Below, piece after piece: positions 61,310 to 64,000 of a stretch of 64,000 nt of DNA. Source of the stretch: Brachycybe producta (lineage: Eukaryota > Arthropoda > Diplopoda > Playtdesmida > Andrognathidae); assembly GCA_036925085.1 (NCBI GenBank), contig JAUPFP010000054.1, forward strand, positions 682,001 through 746,000. Reading direction: 5' to 3'. Both the position numbers and the translations under genes were made by a program. Below the pieces are notes generated by a model. The model was given only the letters and a program-made list of their open reading frames with translations. It was not told the DNA's origin and made no database searches. The number at the start of each line of letters is the position of its first letter. The first letter of the stretch is position 1.

Positions 61310-61560
61310 TAAAGGTATCTCGAACACTTAAGGGTATATTTCAAAATAAACTTTTTTGTGAGTTTTGAATAGACAATATTTTTTTATTTTTGTCTGCAAC
61401 TCGTTTATTTTGAAAGATATCAACATGAAAATATTTTTTAACTTATCCTACGCTTCTAGTTTCTAAAACACTTTCTGGGTTCTTTTAATTTTGTTCCTGA
61501 AAAACAGAATATTCAAGAGTTCTAAAATCAGTTATTTATAAAACGATCTTTAAAAACAGA
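61310..61560. repeat. Family A MITE, left arm truncated
   Basis: CACTTAAGGGTATATTTC then AAAATAAACTTTTTTG; right arm ACGCTTCTAGTTTCTAAAAC and CAGAATATTCAAGAGTTC. Confidence 0.7.
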
Positions 61561-62231
61561 AGCCAAAAAGTACTTTGGAAAATAATTTTAAAAAGGTAAT
61601 TAATTACAAATTGCAAAGTTTTATGAAGTAATGTGGTGAATTTCTAAATACTCCAAATAATTATTTAATTGTAATAATTCTTTACTTTTTGGGCAATTAT
61701 TTCCCAACACTAATTTAGAAACTAAATAATTATTTTTGGTTAGATTTGCCAAAAACGCACAAAAATGTGAAATTAGAATAAATTATTTTTGGCACTTGAT
61801 AAAACCACAGATAAAAGTACAAAAAACCATAAGTTGTGTTTTATATTTTTGGCATTGGACACCCCAATTTATTATTTATTTATTGGTTTACTCATATTTT
61901 GCCCTTTTGTGTTATCTTTTTGTTTGGCTGACATTTTAACATGTTTTTTGGGGTCTCTTGGGCCAAAAGCCAAATTTCAGTTTGCAAACATGTCTCTGAC
62001 TTTTTTTTTAGATTTATTGAGTAGTGTACAAATACCTACTTTGATGGTTAACTTTAATTGTGGTTAGTATTTTTAATTAATATAATTTTAAATGACAATG
62101 TAACCATTAATCGAATATTTTAACAATAGGTAGTAGAGAGAAAAAAAAACCCAGCCAAATTTGAGGTCGTGAGCGCAGAATAAAAACCAAAAACAAGGAC
62201 CAAAAGGTTACGAAATTTAAGGAAATGGGTG
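61561..62231. other. No gene recognised
   Basis: AT-rich. The overlapping open frames at 61736-62067 lack a recognisable domain. Confidence 0.5.
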
Positions 62232-62237
62232 TTTATT
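62232..62237 (-). terminator. Candidate polyadenylation signal for the 62296-62963 exon
   Basis: TTTATT on the plus strand gives AATAAA on the minus strand, 59 nt after the stop codon. Confidence 0.45.
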
Positions 62238-62295
62238 AACTACTTGCCGCAGACACGTAACGAGGGAAATCTAAATAATTAATAAATTGTGCTCG

Positions 62296-62963
62296 TTATT
62301 TGACAATAGGATCAAGGCGAGTCGGTTTGTGAGATACGGAAGATTTGTCACCGTTTTTGGACTGCTCATGGAGTTCCTTGCTGGTCAATTCGAAGACGAC
62401 ACCATCCTGGTCCCTCGTAACAAGCCTCTGAGGTGGAGTTAGACCTGAAGGTGAACCATCGGATCCTAAACTTCCAGCTTGGTTGTTGTTCTCAGACGAC
62501 AACCGGCCCCTCTGATTATCCGGAGTGCTTTTATCTTTGAAGTTGTTTGAGGATTCCGGTGTTTGGTCTTTCGAAGCATTGACTTCTGATGAGGAGGAAT
62601 TAAGAGCTGGAAAGGCGGACATTTCATCGTGAGTTTCGGGACATTTCTCGACGTTGATCTGTGGAAACAGATCTTCTGATGGTGACGATAAACGATCTGT
62701 TGCGAATCCGGATACATGAGGGTGATCGCGAGATTTACGGAGGCTCGTAGGTGGAGGTGTCCCGATCGGACGTTGCTGCGAGCTGCTGCCATAACCGACG
62801 TCTGACGAAAGGACCAGATCCAAAGGTGTCTTTAGTTTGGCTGGTCGAAATTTGGTCTTTGGTCTCTGACCCGAACCTTCTAATTCAGGGGATCCTTGAC
62901 CAACCGGAGGAAGAACCGTTTTGTGAACAGAGCTTTGTGTGGCTTCCTCCATGACTTGAGTTC
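62296..62963 (-). CDS. Last coding exon of an unidentified minus-strand gene
   Basis: 218 codons from an internal ATG (62952) to TAA, continuing upstream to an acceptor (ATTCAG, ending at 62964) with the frame open. It is therefore probably the 3' terminal exon of a gene whose other exons lie beyond the right end of the window. The sequence is hydrophilic and Ser/Pro-rich, with KFRPAKLKTPLDLVLSSDV, GTPPPTSLRKSR and many SS and SD acidic clusters, as in a disordered regulatory tail. GC content exceeds the flanks. I do not recognise the family. There is no transmembrane segment. Confidence 0.65.
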
Positions 62964-63005
62964 CTGAATTTGCATAAATTAAGTTTTAAATTTTTTTAAT
63001 GGAGA

Positions 63006-63250
63006 TTAAGGTGATTTTAAAGTGTAAACACCACTCCAACTCTTTATTATTATTTTGTTTTTCAGAAGCAAAATTAAGAGAAACTTGAAAGTGTTTTAGA
63101 AACTAGAAGAGTAGCTCAATCACTTAAGTTTATTTTGAGAGATATTAAACATGAAAATACTAATAAGTGATTTAGCTACCGTTCTAGTTTCTAAAACACT
63201 TATAATTTCTTCTTATTGTTGCTCTTGAAAAGTAGAATAACCAGTGTCCA
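63006..63250. repeat. Family A MITE, centre deleted
   Basis: TTAAGGTGATTTTAAAGTGT left end and AAACTAGAAGAGTAGCTCAA run straight into CACTTAAG-TTTATTTTGA, so the central part is missing. Confidence 0.75.
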
Positions 63251-63689
63251 CACATGAATATGGTTTTCAATCGATTTAATACGAGGAAATTCTTCCCCTT
63301 CGAACATGATCGAGTGTTAATTATATTCTAACATAATGATGGATGTATTGAAGAAGAATTGAGGGGAAGTGAGGGGAGGTTTTCTACTTGGATAATTGGT
63401 AATTCCAAACACAGCCATAATGAAAATTTAATGCGAGTGCCATTATTGTCGAAAGGCAAAACTCCATTTTACATGTTAAGGTCATTTCACATAAATATGA
63501 TTAAATGAATACATAATTAGCATTACGAGGAGAACAAAAAGCGCTAACAAAACTCTTCTACTCTCGTGAGACAAAACAGCAATTAGTAGGAATTCGTGTG
63601 AATTGTACAGGGTGAGAGAACACGACAAAAGAAATTACATAACTGACAATTAATTCATTAAAAATTAAGCATAAAAATACCATAAAAAA
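63251..63689. other. No gene recognised
   Basis: AT-rich. It would fall in the intron upstream of the 62296-62963 exon if that gene continues to the right. Confidence 0.45.
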
Positions 63690-64000
63690 CAAATCTCGAA
63701 CTCTGATTATTCTTTTTCAGGTGCAAAATGAAGATAAAGTTGAATGTGTTTTAGAAACTAGAAGGGTAGTTCAATCATTTAAGGGTATTTTCAAGTTGAC
63801 AATTTTTAAAATAAGCTTTTTATTTCAGTTTGAAAATGAGTCAACTTTAAACAGATGATAGTTTTAAATTCGTGTTTATAAAAAGTTTATTTTGAAAGAT
63901 ATAAACACAAAAACGCCATTAAGTGATTTAGCTACCCTTCTAGTTTCTAAAACTCTTTCAATTCCTACTTAAGTGTTGCTCTTCAGAAACTGCAGAATAA
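63690..64000. repeat. Family A MITE, cut by window edge
   Basis: TTATTCTTTTTCAGGTGCAA and AACTAGAAGGGTAGTTCAAT; right arm GCTACCCTTCTAGTTTCTAA, running off the window end at CTGCAGAATAA. Confidence 0.75.

Noticed and set aside
61736-62067. Overlapping hydrophobic frames as a membrane protein gene
   Set aside because: Two frames overlap in T-rich DNA; hydrophobicity follows from Phe/Leu codons of the base composition.

Overview
This 64 kb window comes from the nuclear genome of an animal, most likely an invertebrate. The DNA is AT-rich by eye, with long (TA)n arrays and many short palindromic transposons. It carries two intron-containing genes that I recognise from protein similarity, NF1 (neurofibromin) and GOLGA3 (golgin-160). 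Predicted NF1 exons 2 and 3 are 144 and 84 nt, the sizes I recall for the human gene. I could not assign a phylum.

Layout. Positions 1-17817 have no recognised gene. They hold palindromic MITE-like repeats (families A, B and C below), a fold-back palindrome of about 730 bp (8947-9673), (TA)n arrays, a minisatellite built on CTCGAG, and one coding-like island on the minus strand (14148-14299). Positions 17818-28166 are a complete Ty3/gypsy-type LTR retrotransposon on the minus strand. Its two 922-bp LTRs look identical and it is flanked by a 4-bp ATAA duplication. It has a tRNA-Ala primer site, gag, a textbook -1 frameshift signal leading into pol, and a third long frame that holds the integrase C-terminus fused to about 740 residues of unknown function. 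Integrase is split by a +1 frame change.

Positions 28430-46573 are NF1 on the plus strand, modelled as 48 coding exons and about 2772 residues. All hallmark domains are present: the RasGAP domain with arginine finger and FLR motif, the Sec14-PH module and the C-terminal helical-repeat region. A possible alternative last exon follows. Introns 2, 5, 10, 13, 28, 33 and 46 contain copies of repeat family A. Positions 49886-57085 are GOLGA3, also plus strand: a 5' non-coding exon and nine coding exons for a 1502-residue coiled-coil Golgi protein. Between the genes lies a 3' fragment of a non-LTR retrotransposon. Positions 57086-64000 are mostly repeats, plus the last coding exon of an unidentified minus-strand gene (62296-62963).

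The strongest observations are: (i) the UUUAAAC slip site with a 6-nt spacer and stem-loop at the gag-pol junction; (ii) the very dense family A hairpin repeat, which carries a splice-acceptor-like sequence and sits in NF1 and GOLGA3 introns; (iii) a related ~130-bp inverted-repeat element immediately upstream of the first exons of both NF1 and GOLGA3; (iv) the long AT-hook-containing extension after integrase. All calls come from reading the sequence. No database search, folding program or transcript data was available.
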